Shown piece by piece: positions 15,796-25,311 of a stretch of 36,698 nucleotides of DNA. Position 1 is the first letter of the stretch, and each line of letters opens with the position of its first letter. The notes beneath the pieces are model-generated. The model was not told where the DNA came from. It did not search any database and worked only from the letters and a program-made list of their open reading frames with translations. The stretch comes from Pelatocladus maniniholoensis HA4357-MV3 (GTDB taxonomy: Bacteria > Cyanobacteriota > Cyanobacteriia > Cyanobacteriales > Nostocaceae), in contig JAHHHW010000133.1 of NCBI GenBank assembly GCA_019359115.1, positions 1-36,698 on the forward strand, read 5' to 3'. Made by a program: the position numbers and the translations under genes.

Positions 15796-16662
15796 TTACG
15801 CTGGGGTGATACTGACAATTTTGCCACCTTGGCGTTTTATTTGCTCCATTTTGTCCAAAAGGCGTTCGTAGGGTACAACGACAGCGTAGCTGCTACGACG
15901 CACACTGGGGAAGCCAGGGTTACGAAGTCCAGTTACTTCAATGCGATAAGAGCGATCGCCTTCTCCGACTGCATTACCCATGTTCTTTCTGGGAGTCACA
16001 TCCGCAGTTGCACGGAATCCCCAGCTAGAATTGGTGCCAGATGGCCCAATGATTGAGGAAGCGCTATTGGTTGCTAGTTCACGAGCTAGGCGAGTTTTTG
16101 TACCTTCTACCTGAGCGCGATCGCTATTAGCGTAACCCCGATACAAGCGAAACATTCGGGTAAAGCCGACTGTTTTCTGTCCGGTTTGGATCTCAAAACC
16201 ACGATAAAAGGGGACAATATTGTCACCAAAGTTGTTGAGGTATTCAACCGAATCAATGTACGAGTCAATTTCAGTATCGTACCCTTGGTTTTGGTACAAG
16301 TCTAAGTGGTAAATCACTTCAGACTCATCGTACGGAGCACGACCCAATAAATGCTTGTAGTTGAGTTCGATAAACCGAGTTTGGAAGCTGTTGTAGAAAA
16401 ATTTCTTTTTGTAGAGTTCTGACTTAGCAACGCTACGCACAAACTCTCGTACTGTCAAGTTGCCATCTCGCAGAAGTGATTCTGCGCTTACAAGCCGTTC
16501 CGACGCCATGATGTAGTCATTACCCAAAAGCTGTCGGTATACGGCGCGAATTACCGCTTCTATATCATCTTTGCTTGCATAAGGACGTAACTCAACTTTA
16601 GCTGCGTTGGTGCTGCTAAAAGCCTCTGTTCCTAGCCTGGATGCTGCTGCTGTAATCGGCAT
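15796..16662 (-). CDS. cpcC: Phycocyanin-associated rod linker CpcC
   Basis: A 288-residue rod linker joining phycocyanin hexamers. The N-terminal pfam00427 domain (about residues 20-165) includes [42 protein letters not shown] and [20 protein letters not shown]. The C-terminal CpcD domain (about residues 232-287) is seen in [13 protein letters not shown] and [24 protein letters not shown] precedes the ATG. It follows cpcA across a GC-rich stem-loop, which probably keeps linker mRNA far below subunit mRNA. Confidence 0.95.
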   Translation of the reverse strand: MPITAAASRLGTEAFSSTNAAKVELRPYASKDDIEAVIRAVYRQLLGNDYIMASERLVSAESLLRDGNLTVREFVRSVAKSELYKKKFFYNSFQTRFIELNYKHLLGRAPYDESEVIYHLDLYQNQGYDTEIDSYIDSVEYLNNFGDNIVPFYRGFEIQTGQKTVGFTRMFRLYRGYANSDRAQVEGTKTRLARELATNSASSIIGPSGTNSSWGFRATADVTPRKNMGNAVGEGDRSYRIEVTGLRNPGFPSVRRSSYAVVVPYERLLDKMEQIKRQGGKIVSITPA

Positions 16663-16737
16663 TTTTTTCCCCTATTTATGTACACGCGGACTTTTGCGTG
16701 TCTGATAAATATTTTTTATCAATCCCCAGATAAAACT

Positions 16738-16798
16738 ATGCCCGGAGCGAGATTCAACTGCTTGGTGATTCCACACAGCTGCATCCCTCTCCGGGCAT
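16738..16798 (-). promoter_or_regulatory. Stem-loop between cpcA and cpcC
   Basis: ATGCCCGGAG (16738-16747) and CTCCGGGCAT (16789-16798) form a perfect 10-bp GC-rich stem, extended by GAGA/TCTC-like pairing, in the cpcA-cpcC gap. No T-tract follows on the transcribed strand, so partial termination or 3'-end protection of the cpcBA message is more likely than full termination. Abundant short cpcBA transcripts are known from other cyanobacteria. Confidence 0.65.
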
Positions 16799-16806
16799 TA
16801 CGCTAT

Positions 16807-17295
16807 CTAGCTCAGAGCGTTGATTGCGTAATCAATGTAGGTGTTGGCTTCGTTAGCAGCTTGACCGGACAAACCATGGTTAGATTTGATGTGCTTGAGA
16901 GCTTCTACGTACCAGCTGGGGGACAATTCAAAAGCGCTGTTGATTTCACTCAAACCAGCAATCAAAAATTCATCCATTGGACCAGTACCACCAGCAACCA
17001 AAGAGTAAGTTACCATCCGCAGGTAGTGACCGACGTCACGAGCGCACTTGGACTTACCACGACTATCAGCTGCGTACTGAGGACCGCTCATTTGAGTGGT
17101 GTAGGGGAACTTTTGATATACAGCTTGAGTAGCACCATCAATCAAGCGTTGAGCATTGCTGGTCAATGCACGAGCAGCTTCCATGCTAGCAGTAGCACGT
17201 TGGAAACGACCGTTAACAGCTTGGAGTTCGGTGTTGCTCAAAAAGCGACCTTGGGTATCAGCAGCTGCAATTGCTTCGGTAATGGGTGTCTTCAT
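16807..17295 (-). CDS. cpcA: C-phycocyanin alpha subunit
   Basis: A 162-residue biliprotein of the globin-like phycobiliprotein family. Cys84 in [14 protein letters not shown] carries phycocyanobilin, attached by CpcE/CpcF. The usual features are present: [48 protein letters not shown], and the C-terminal [13 protein letters not shown]. It pairs with CpcB to make trimers and hexamers in the rod. AAGGAG lies about ten bases upstream of the ATG. It lies 81 bases after cpcB. Confidence 0.98.
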   Translation of the reverse strand: MKTPITEAIAAADTQGRFLSNTELQAVNGRFQRATASMEAARALTSNAQRLIDGATQAVYQKFPYTTQMSGPQYAADSRGKSKCARDVGHYLRMVTYSLVAGGTGPMDEFLIAGLSEINSAFELSPSWYVEALKHIKSNHGLSGQAANEANTYIDYAINALS

Positions 17296-17376
17296 GATGT
17301 TAAATCTCCTTAACGTTTCGTAATTTTTTGCCGGGATACCTAGATTTTTGGTTCTGGGCTTTTTTGTTATGTTTTA

Positions 17377-17895
17377 TTACGCAACAGCAGCAGCAGCGCG
17401 ATCAAAGTAGCCAGCTACTTCAGATACCAAAGCACTGCAATCACCTTTGGTGATTCCATTGGGGTCGTTAGCGATGTTAACAGCAGCTTCTTTCATTTTT
17501 TGAACGCCAACTCCTACGGAAGAACCGGGAGTACCCAGAGCTTGGTAGGTTTCGCGCAAGCCATTCAAGCAACGGTCGTCAAGAACGCTAGCATCACCTG
17601 CGAGGATAGCGTAGGTAACATAGCGCAAGATGATTTCCATATCGCGCAGGCAAGCAGACATGCGACGGTTGGTGTAAGCATTACCACCAGGAGAAATCAA
17701 TTGGGGTTGCTCTTCAAACAAAGCACGAGCAGCGTTGGTAACAATGGTGGAGGCATTGCTGGTGATGCGGTTTACTACATCCAGGCGCTTGTTGCCGTCT
17801 TTGACCATATTGGTTAGAGCATCGAGTTGTTCGTTGCTCAAGAATTCGCCTCTGGAGTCAGCCTGAGAAACCACCTTGGCAAATGCGTCTAACAT
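17377..17895 (-). CDS. cpcB: C-phycocyanin beta subunit
   Basis: A 172-residue phycobiliprotein beta chain. Cys82 ([12 protein letters not shown]) and Cys153 (GDCSALV) are the two phycocyanobilin sites. Asn72 in GGNAYTNRR is the residue that becomes N-methylasparagine in most beta subunits. AGGAGA lies upstream of the ATG. It is the first gene of the cpc half; the 657-base gap before it makes an independent strong promoter very likely, with some read-through from pec. Confidence 0.98.
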   Translation of the reverse strand: MLDAFAKVVSQADSRGEFLSNEQLDALTNMVKDGNKRLDVVNRITSNASTIVTNAARALFEEQPQLISPGGNAYTNRRMSACLRDMEIILRYVTYAILAGDASVLDDRCLNGLRETYQALGTPGSSVGVGVQKMKEAAVNIANDPNGITKGDCSALVSEVAGYFDRAAAAVA

Positions 17896-18552
17896 GGAAG
17901 ATTCTCCTAATTCCTTAATTGAGTGCTGTCTTGATTAAAACTGTAATTGTTTTATCAATTTGGATTGGACTATAACAGACATTAAACAAAAGTGTCTCTC
18001 TTTTGCTCTTCATTTTCCCTGTTCTGAAAACAGAACCAGAAAAATGAGAAACTGGGGTGATTTTATGAGAAACTAGCAAACTTTACGAATTGAGTGCCAT
18101 CTTTCAGTTTTGCCTGTCGTTTAACCCCTCCAGCTTATGTTTATACAACGCTACAGGGGCATTATTTGTTACAAATTGTGAATAAATGAGATAGAGCAAT
18201 AAGAAAAGCCTCAAAACCTTTACATACAAGGGCTTTAACTGAGAATAAGTTGATTTTTTCGTAATTTTACTTTACAAAATAGCAAGATCAGACGCAACTT
18301 TTCTTTGCTTATATTTTCTTAAGCATCTCTAAATCCTAGATATCACAATCTATTCAGGCTCTAGATGAATTTGATAGACATGGCTATATGTTAAGAATTT
18401 TTAACAAAAAAATTATTAAAATTGCCGCTAGTTGCAGAAATTTGTCACAAAGATTGGCAGGAAGCCCCCAAGCATAGCTATCGGGGACTGGGGATTAGGT
18501 ATGGGAAAATCGTCAGTATCTTAAATTACCCATTACCAAAAACCGTTTGTAG
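17896..18552. other. Region between pecF and cpcB, expected to hold the cpc promoter
   Basis: No gene is visible in these 657 bases. Near the pecF end is an imperfect hairpin (CCCCCAAGCATAGCTATCGGGG, about 18467-18487) that could end or slow pec transcripts. Closer to cpcB the minus strand contains TTGTATAAAC (about 18149-18140), a possible -10 region, but no well-spaced -35 box, so I do not place the start. The long AT-rich leader fits the untranslated leaders known for cpc operons. Confidence 0.5.
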
Positions 18553-19185
18553 TTAATCTGGCAGATTTTTTGCTGTGGCTGTTGTAACACGCGATCGCAC
18601 TACTTTGTCTGTTTCTTGATTTAACGCCGCCTGTAAGGCTGCATAAGCTGCTGGTGTGGCAATTTCTTGGAGAGAAACCGCAGCAGCGTAACGTAGCCCC
18701 CAATCTTCTGGAGAGAGTAAAGCCCAAGTTAGTTTTTCAATAGCACGGTGAATAATTTCTGGTTCATCAGTACTACTCCCAATTTTTCCGAGTCCCCGTG
18801 CAGCAATCCGACGGACATTTCCTTGACAGTGGTTAGCTACTTCTGTACCAACAACTTCGGCTAACAAATCAAATGCTCTTGAATCGCCAATTAATGCTAA
18901 AGCTTGAATAATATATGCCTGCACGCCCTGATCAGCAGAACTACGGAAAGCAATAATCAGTGGGTCTACGCTTGCAGGTGCTAGCTTTACTAAAGCTTCA
19001 ACTGCTGCTTTACCTACAGAAGGGTGATGATGGCCAAAAGCTTGAATTAAAGCAGAAATCGCCCTGACTTCCGTAGTTTCACTAGCAGAAATTGCAGCAA
19101 TTGCAGATACCGCATCATTTGGCACGAGAGCATGGTTTAATTGGGAAATCAGTTCCTCAGTATTCACAAACTTCTGTGTATTCAT
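18553..19185 (-). CDS. pecF: Phycoerythrocyanin alpha phycoviolobilin lyase/isomerase, PecF subunit
   Basis: A 210-residue HEAT-repeat protein acting with PecE to attach phycocyanobilin to PecA Cys84 while isomerising it to phycoviolobilin. Residues 118-123 are NHCQGN, the motif known to be needed for the isomerase step and absent from CpcF. The start at 19185 (MNTQKFVNTEEL) is chosen over the longer open frame because the extension would translate a dispersed hairpin repeat (19254-19282). There is no good Shine-Dalgarno. Last gene of the pec half. Confidence 0.94.
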   Translation of the reverse strand: MNTQKFVNTEELISQLNHALVPNDAVSAIAAISASETTEVRAISALIQAFGHHHPSVGKAAVEALVKLAPASVDPLIIAFRSSADQGVQAYIIQALALIGDSRAFDLLAEVVGTEVANHCQGNVRRIAARGLGKIGSSTDEPEIIHRAIEKLTWALLSPEDWGLRYAAAVSLQEIATPAAYAALQAALNQETDKVVRSRVTTATAKNLPD

Positions 19186-19253
19186 AATTGTTAAAGATTG
19201 CAGATATGAAAGAAATTGTTGATTACGAAGATTGTAAAATTGAACAGAGTTAT

Positions 19254-19282
19254 ATCCCCGACTTCTCGAAGAAGCCGGGGAT
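19254..19282. repeat. CCCCGACTT-type hairpin repeat, copy 2, between pecE and pecF
   Basis: ATCCCCGACTTCT (19254-19266), loop CGA, AGAAGCCGGGGAT (19270-19282): a 13-bp stem with one mismatch. It is the best-preserved copy of a family also at 3689 and 31321. No T-tract follows on the minus strand, so it is more likely an RNA-processing or stabilising structure than a terminator. Confidence 0.75.
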
Positions 19283-19305
19283 CTTATTATCAAAAAACCT
19301 CTAAC

Positions 19306-20076
19306 TTAAAGTTGAATCAATAAATCATCAATTGCCTGAAAAATTAACTCAGTTATTTCCTTATCTATTTGTTCTTGATCTAACAAAGCTTCTAAAATAC
19401 GTTTTAAATTTAACAGTTTCAAACTGTTAGGAACCCCAGCAGCAAGAATTGCATCTATTGCTTGACGATGACCAACAGCCCCCAAATCAAATATGGCCGC
19501 CCAGCGCAAATACATATTATCATGATGCAAATTATTAATAATACGTTCAATGTACTGGGGTTTTTGGGTTAAAAGAAACAAATATCGTGCCGCAGCACAT
19601 TGTACTCGCTCAGATGCATGATTGAGAAAGGGTTCTATTTGGGAACGAGCAGACCATACTTGTAAAGTTGCTAGGGCTTCTATTAAGGCTTCTAATGGTT
19701 GCTCTTGAGAGGATTGCAGCAGTTTCAGCAAAGGCTCAACAGCCTGCTGATCACCAATAGCTGCTAGAGCCTGAATTACGGCTTCCCGCAGGTGCAGATC
19801 ATCACATGTCAATGCAGCAATCAACGCTGGTACAGCTTGCGGGTTCTTTAATTGTCCTAAAGCACGTGCAGCTTGACGGCGTAGAGGATACCCTCCAGAT
19901 GGAATACGATAGCGTTCATCAAATAGGGCTTCACACAACGCTGTACAACCTGCTTGTACCTGATGCTTTCCCAACCACCAAGCAGCGTAATAACGAATTT
20001 GGTTATCTTCGCCCTTTAGTGCTGCGATCGCTGCTTCTTGGGAAAGAATTGGTTCAACAGAATATGCAGCAGTCAT
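19306..20076 (-). CDS. pecE: Phycoerythrocyanin alpha phycoviolobilin lyase/isomerase, PecE subunit
   Basis: A 256-residue HEAT-repeat protein, homologous to CpcE, forming the phycoviolobilin lyase-isomerase with PecF. It shows IRYYAAWWLGKHQV (about residues 27-40) and PSGGYPLRRQAARALGQLK, the CpcE-family motifs, then repeats such as CDDLHLREAVIQALAAIGD and ASERVQCAAARYLFLLT. There is no Shine-Dalgarno near the ATG. It is separated from pecC by a 200-base GGGGATC repeat structure, which may limit its expression relative to the linker. Confidence 0.94.
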   Translation of the reverse strand: MTAAYSVEPILSQEAAIAALKGEDNQIRYYAAWWLGKHQVQAGCTALCEALFDERYRIPSGGYPLRRQAARALGQLKNPQAVPALIAALTCDDLHLREAVIQALAAIGDQQAVEPLLKLLQSSQEQPLEALIEALATLQVWSARSQIEPFLNHASERVQCAAARYLFLLTQKPQYIERIINNLHHDNMYLRWAAIFDLGAVGHRQAIDAILAAGVPNSLKLLNLKRILEALLDQEQIDKEITELIFQAIDDLLIQL

Positions 20077-20089
20077 TTGATTTTGAATT

Positions 20090-20274
20090 GGGGATAGGGG
20101 ATAGGGGATCGGGGAATGGGGATCGGGGATCGGGGAATGGGGATCGGGGATCGGGAATCGGGGATTGAGGAATAGGGATTGGGAAAATTCATAAGAAAAG
20201 ATTCTTCCTTGTCTTCCTTGTCCCCTTTCCCCGATCTCTGATCCCCGATCCCCATTCCCTATTCCCTATTCCCT
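20090..20274. repeat. GGGGATC/GGGGAAT heptamer arrays forming a giant dyad between pecC and pecE
   Basis: On the plus strand about 11 units of GGGGATA/GGGGATC/GGGGAAT (20091-20168) are followed, after a 45-base spacer, by the inverted series CCCCGATC, CCCCATTC, CCCTATTC (about 20222-20274). The pec mRNA can fold the two arrays into a very long GC-rich hairpin. The word resembles the STRR1 class known from heterocystous cyanobacteria. The array fills the gap almost exactly. Confidence 0.85.
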
Positions 20275-20279
20275 TTGTT

Positions 20280-21119
20280 CTAAGAGGCTGGTGAAATCTT
20301 AACTATCTTACCGCCACGCTTATGAATTTCTTGGTAGGTAGCTGAGAGCCTTTCATAAGGTACGGTGTAAACTTGTCGGCTACGACGCACTGCAACTTTT
20401 GTGTTTAATCCACCAGCGATCGCTTCGATGATGAACATGCGACTATCTCCCAATGCAGGAGAAGTGATTAAAGTTGGTGCAATTGATGCGAAGCCAAGAC
20501 CTACGGATGATGGTGGCACAATTGAATTTGACATATTCATGGCAATTTTTGAGCGCAGGCGCGAATTTTTGCCACCAAATTGAGCGTTGTCGCTGTTACC
20601 TTTACCACGATAAAGCTCAAAAATACGGTTATATCCTACCGTCTTCATACCAGGAATTGACTGAAATCCTCGGTAATAAGGAACAACATAATTACCAAAG
20701 GCATTGTCATATTCTGAACTGTAAATGTACGATTCTATTTCAGCATCGTAACCATTAGAAGCATACATATCCGTGTGATATGCAATTTCTGATTGATCGT
20801 AGGGTGCGCGTCCCAGCAAATGCTTATAGTTCAATTCAATGAACCGTACTTGGGAATTTTTATAAAAGAAACATTCCCTGTAAAATTCAGATTTTGCAAG
20901 AATTTCTACAAATTGTTTAACGCTGATTTTACCGTTACGTAACATTGCTTCAGCGCTGATAAATTTTTCGCTAGCGTACACTCCTTGACGACCAAAAATT
21001 TGCTCGTAAGCAGCCCGAAATACTAGCTGCAATTCATCTTCACTCCAATTTTGACGCAGCTCGGTTTTTTTGCCTATGTCATCTCTAATTGCTAGGCGTT
21101 CTGCGACTGAAGTAGTCAT
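20280..21119 (-). CDS. pecC: Phycoerythrocyanin-associated rod linker PecC
   Basis: A 279-residue rod linker that joins phycoerythrocyanin hexamers at the core-distal end of rods. The N-terminal pfam00427 domain (about residues 22-165) has [41 protein letters not shown] and [20 protein letters not shown]. The C-terminal CpcD domain is seen in [14 protein letters not shown] and [23 protein letters not shown]. It is a clear paralogue of CpcC with the same two-domain layout. GGAG lies upstream of the start. Confidence 0.95.
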   Translation of the reverse strand: MTTSVAERLAIRDDIGKKTELRQNWSEDELQLVFRAAYEQIFGRQGVYASEKFISAEAMLRNGKISVKQFVEILAKSEFYRECFFYKNSQVRFIELNYKHLLGRAPYDQSEIAYHTDMYASNGYDAEIESYIYSSEYDNAFGNYVVPYYRGFQSIPGMKTVGYNRIFELYRGKGNSDNAQFGGKNSRLRSKIAMNMSNSIVPPSSVGLGFASIAPTLITSPALGDSRMFIIEAIAGGLNTKVAVRRSRQVYTVPYERLSATYQEIHKRGGKIVKISPAS

Positions 21120-21176
21120 CTTGACAATCGCTCCATGTTTACGAATGTTTTATTGTTTTTGTTCTCAAATACAACG

Positions 21177-21298
21177 AATGGCTAATTGCTAATTGCACTC
21201 TTGCTAGTTGTTAGTTGTTGGTTGTTAGTTGTTCCAGACAACAAACAACTATTAACGCTCAACAATTACTAACTACTAACCAGTTTCAATTAGCCATT
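21177..21298. repeat. Dyad with TTGTTAG repeats between pecA and pecC
   Basis: AATGGCTAATTG (21177-21188) is the exact inverted repeat of CAATTAGCCATT (21287-21298). Inside, TAGTTGTTAGTTGTTGG-type heptamers (21204-21233) face ACAACAAACAACTATTAAC and ACTAACTACTAAC. The pecA-pecC mRNA can therefore fold into a long nested hairpin. Confidence 0.75.
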
Positions 21299-21336
21299 AG
21301 CCATTAAAAAAGGACAAAGGACCTTGCTGTATAGAT

Positions 21337-21825
21337 TTAGCTCAATGCGTTAATTGCATAGTTGATATAGGTGTTGGCTTCACCACCAACATCACCTGTC
21401 AAACCATGATTGTCACGCACAAATTCTAGAGCCGCTACATACCAACTAGGAGACAAGCCAAGAGCGCCGTTGAGTTCTTTTAAGCCTGCAACTACGTATT
21501 CATCCAAGGGACCAGTGCCACCAACTACACAGCAGTAGCTGATAGTACGCAAGTAGTGATCAATATCACGTACGCACTTAGATTTACCTTCTGGAGTAGA
21601 AGCGTACTGAGGCCCTTGCATTTGGGTAGTGTAAGGGAATTTTTGATAAACGTGATTAGCTGCTGCTTCTGCCCATTTTTGACCGTTTTGAGTAAATGCT
21701 TGGGCTGCTTGTAAACCAGCACGAGCACGATTAAAACGACCAAATACTGCTTGCAGTTCAGTGTTGCTTAGGTAAGAGCCGCGCACATCAGCAGCAGAAA
21801 TTGCTTCAGTTAATGGGGTTTTCAT
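21337..21825 (-). CDS. pecA: Phycoerythrocyanin alpha subunit
   Basis: A 162-residue biliprotein. Cys84 in [14 protein letters not shown] carries phycoviolobilin, installed by PecE/PecF. The vicinal pair Cys98-Cys99 (ISYCCVVGG) is diagnostic for PecA and distinguishes it from CpcA; these thiols are known to tune its photoreversible chemistry. The rest follows the phycocyanin alpha pattern ([29 protein letters not shown]). TTGGAG lies upstream of the ATG. Partner of PecB, 175 bases upstream. Confidence 0.97.
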   Translation of the reverse strand: MKTPLTEAISAADVRGSYLSNTELQAVFGRFNRARAGLQAAQAFTQNGQKWAEAAANHVYQKFPYTTQMQGPQYASTPEGKSKCVRDIDHYLRTISYCCVVGGTGPLDEYVVAGLKELNGALGLSPSWYVAALEFVRDNHGLTGDVGGEANTYINYAINALS

Positions 21826-22000
21826 GATTTAATTCTCCAAAAATTGCTAACTAAAAAGAACTCAAAAATTTATTGCTCAAAATTTACACAAAGAGCCGTA
21901 TATGCAACTTATTTTTATATGCCTTATGTAATTACAAATGACCCAGGTATAATGACAAAAGACACTTTTAAATTATTGCAATCTCCGACCAGTAAAATTT

Positions 22001-22519
22001 TTAAGCAACGGCTGAAGCAGCGCGGTCAAAATAGCTAGCAACTTCAGACATTAACTGACTGCAATCACCTCTGGTAATGCCATTAGAATCGTTAGCAATG
22101 CTGATGGCAGCTTCTTTCATTTTTTGAATTCCAGAAGCTACAGCATCACCAGGAGTACCAAGAGCTTGATAAGTTTCACGTAAACCGTTCAAGCAGCGAT
22201 CATCCATAGCGCTGGAATCACCTGCTAGTACAGAGTAGGTAACATAACGCAGAATAAATCCCATATCGCGGATACAAGCAGCTTGATTGCGGTGATGGAA
22301 GCAAGCACCACCAGGATTGAACACTTGTGGACGTTCTGCTACTAAACCACGATAAGCATTAGCAACAATAGAGGAAGCATTGCTGGTGAGTCTGTTAACA
22401 ATATCTAAGCGCTTGTTGCTATCAGCAACTACTGCTTGCAGAGCGTTGATTTCGTCACCGCTTAAGTAAGCGCCTTTTCTATCAGCCTGTTCAACTACTC
22501 TGGAAAAAGCATCAAGCAT
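22001..22519 (-). CDS. pecB: Phycoerythrocyanin beta subunit
   Basis: A 172-residue phycobiliprotein beta chain with phycocyanobilin sites Cys82 ([13 protein letters not shown]) and Cys153 (GDCSQLM). The loop reads [11 protein letters not shown], so position 72 is Ala and 73 is Cys, where CpcB has the methylatable Asn72. GAGGAG precedes the ATG. First gene of the pec-cpc cluster. PEC forms the outermost rod discs, absorbing green-yellow light, and is usually induced in low or green light. Confidence 0.97.
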   Translation of the reverse strand: MLDAFSRVVEQADRKGAYLSGDEINALQAVVADSNKRLDIVNRLTSNASSIVANAYRGLVAERPQVFNPGGACFHHRNQAACIRDMGFILRYVTYSVLAGDSSAMDDRCLNGLRETYQALGTPGDAVASGIQKMKEAAISIANDSNGITRGDCSQLMSEVASYFDRAASAVA

Positions 22520-23194
22520 TTTTTTCTCCTCGTATTCACAGCAGCAAATTCAAATCATTAAATCAGTTTTTTTCTGTTAGAAGCAATGATAGGAATCATG
22601 ACAAATAGACAGCACGAATCTCGGTAAACATTGCACATACAAACTGAATTCTCATGATTGCTATGTGCAAATATTTAGCCAAAAAAACCTTTATTGTCTT
22701 GAATGTTTAAATTGCTTTCTAACCTAGTTCGTATTTTATATGTGGCTTGCGGTCTTTTTTTATAAACTTTATTTAACAAGTGTAAAACTCTAGAGAATTC
22801 CGTGAAACCTTTGATATAGCAGGCTTATATACTGATCAACGAATAATAATTTTACATTCAGATACTTTTGTTTATTTAACTTAATATTGTGATTATGTAA
22901 AATAAAGAGTAGCAAAAAATACAGAAAATCTAACTTTGCTTTCATAAAAAAGCTTACTTTCTGTTTCTTTTTGATAGACGATCCAATTAAAAATCTGTAT
23001 TGTACGTAACGATTTGATGGATTTTAGATTTGAGTCAAAATACTTAAAATCTAAATCTGCACTTTTCTCGAAAAATTGTAGCTCAAAGTAGATATTTCTC
23101 AAGCTTACGGAAGCTTAGTGAATGAAAAATATGTAAATTTATGTAACAATGAGTAAAGAAGATTCGTAAAGATTTCTCATTTATATTTTTATGG
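22520..23194. other. Region upstream of pecB, expected to hold the pec promoter
   Basis: A 675-base AT-rich gap between rluD and pecB with no gene. Given the separation from rluD, the pec promoter should be here. I see no strict -35/-10 pair or clear NtcA-type site, and no repeats. Confidence 0.5.
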
Positions 23195-24127
23195 TCAAAA
23201 TATGACAACTCGTCGTTTTAAAACTTCAAGGAGAGTAGTTAATGTTTGAGGAATAGGTGCAGTGGCTTCAATCCATTCTTCAGAGATTGGATGCTGTAAT
23301 CTGAGTCGCCAAGCGTGGAGAGCTTGACCTGGTAAATTTACACCCACCGAACGGCCAGAACTATAAACAGGGTCGCCGACAATGGGATGTCCTACATGGG
23401 CGCTGTGGACACGAATTTGATGGGTACGTCCGGTTTCTAATTGGAAGTGCATTAATGTATAGTTGCCCAGACGTTCAAGTATTCGCCAATGAGTAACCGC
23501 AGGTCTTCCACCTTTTTCTGTTGAGACAACAGCCATTTTTTTTCGGTCTACTGGATGGCGACCGATGGGTAAATCTACTGTACCGCTTTCTGTTTTTGGG
23601 ACACCGTAGATCACACCTAGATATTCTCGTTGGGCGGTTTTAGCTTTAAGTTGTGCTTGGAGATGTTGATGAGCTAATTCAGTTTTAGCAATAGCGATCG
23701 CCCCTGTTGTATTTTTATCTAGTCGATGCACAATTCCGGGACGTTGCACACCACCAATTCCCGGTAGGTTAGGACAATGGGCTAAGATGGCGTTTACTAA
23801 AGTCCCATCTGGATGACCAGGTGCAGGATGAACAACTAATCCTGCTGTTTTGTTGAGAATTAATATGTGGTCATCTTCATAAAGGATATCTAAGGGGATA
23901 TCTTCTGCGGTCAGTTCGAGGGGTTCGACTGGGGGAATGGTAACAGTGATGCGATCGCCCAGTCTCACAATCATCTTTTTGGATATACAGACTTTGCTAT
24001 TAAGTTGAACCTGACCCTGTTCAATTAACTGTTGGATGCGGGAACGAGATAGGTCTGTTAATTGTTCAGTAAGGTAACGGTCTAAGCGTTCTCCCGGTTC
24101 TTCTACTTGTAAACTAATTTCGGTCAC
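23195..24127 (-). CDS. rluD: 23S rRNA pseudouridine synthase, RluA/RluD family
   Basis: A 310-residue pseudouridine synthase. An S4 RNA-binding domain lies at residues 12-65 ([23 protein letters not shown]). The catalytic domain has the invariant Asp137 in [14 protein letters not shown], plus [25 protein letters not shown]-like sequence and [26 protein letters not shown]. The S4 domain and length suggest the RluD branch, which modifies 23S rRNA helix 69; the exact target is inferred. It lies upstream of pecB on the same strand, but 675 bases away, so it is a separate unit. Confidence 0.88.
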   Translation of the reverse strand: [310 protein letters not shown]

Positions 24128-25155
24128 AGTTGTATTGATCTCATCTCCAGTTTTTGTAGTTTAGCTTTTCTGGAGAATAGTAGAAAATTTTGTATGTTGG
24201 TTGACGTTATTATTTTAACCAATTCTTATCAGATATAGAACAGCAACTTTATCATGCTTCTTTTCTCCCTGACACTTTACGCTTTGCTCTATTTTCATAG
24301 TGAGGGGTGACAGCAATGCTGGTATTGCACCCATTGCCAGACTTTACTTTTCAAGTTTATTGTTGTTGGACAAAAGAAAATGTATGTAGTTGTTTTTTAG
24401 AGGGGGAAAATACCTTTCCCACTTACCTTTTAATCTTTACACAGCTAAGAGAACTTGGCTGATTTTTGTATCAGAAGCTGCTAATAAAAACGCAGAATAA
24501 TTTCATGTCAATTTTGGAGCTTTTAAAGTTCCTTCTTTGCTGCGTAGTCATTTTGGCTGCGCTGCACTATTAATATTGAGCATTCAAAAATACTTACTGT
24601 TATAAATACATTATTTTTATGATATATCCGGATAAACCTTAATTTAAAAAAATCGAACTATGTTTTGGGATTTTGTATGTTTTGATTCAGAATAAAGTTT
24701 TTTGTATAAAACATATATGCATATTATCAAGCATAGAGTTTTTCTCGGTTAAATAGATGCTTTGATAGCTAGTTTGACTTCGTTACTACTTATGCTGATG
24801 AAACACTAATTTTCACAGTTCATTTTTCTGAATTGCTCAATTTTGTATCCGGAATAAATTTTAGATTGTGAGAATATGTATATCAACAGTCAAGATAATG
24901 CCATTTTGGCTAAAAAAAATCATATCAATAAGCTTATAATGCATTCATGATGACAATTAGTCTACTCTTTATTCATTTAGTAATGTGAACTATCAAGAGT
25001 ATTTAGTTGTAATTCTTGAAAAGAACAACACTCTCAAATATATAAATGTATCAACACAAACAAAATGGTAGATACTTAGTTGGTAAAAAGTTACTTAAAC
25101 GATTAATGAAATAAATAAGACAGGACTTAAGCAACTAGCAGATTATTTTAAGTTC

Positions 25156-25202
25156 GTAGTCAGGCTTAAAGTCCTGATTTTGAGGATGAAAATCCTCACT
25201 AC
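25156..25202. repeat. GGACTTAAGTCC-type repeat, copy 2
   Basis: GTAGT (25156-25160) and ACTAC (25198-25202) enclose two small hairpins (AGGCTTAAAGTCCT and GAGGATGAAAATCCTC). It is related to the palindrome at 1161-1209. Confidence 0.5.
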
Positions 25203-25285
25203 AAACAAAAAATGAGATTTAACACCTTGTGTAAGTCCCAATACTGCTCGGATAAGACAAATCGATTAACATTTAAACCCACCAG

Positions 25286-25311
25286 AGACGTGATATATCG
25301 CGTCTGGTACA
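25286..25311. repeat. GAGACG palindromic repeat, copy 3
   Basis: A 26-bp near-perfect palindrome, CCAGAGACGTGA/TATATCGCGTCTGG, with one mismatch. It belongs to the family at 171 and 6822. Confidence 0.55.

Noticed and set aside
16678-17313. 211-codon plus-strand open frame
   Set aside because: It is antisense to cpcA, whose identity is certain; the length is a side effect of cpcA codon use.
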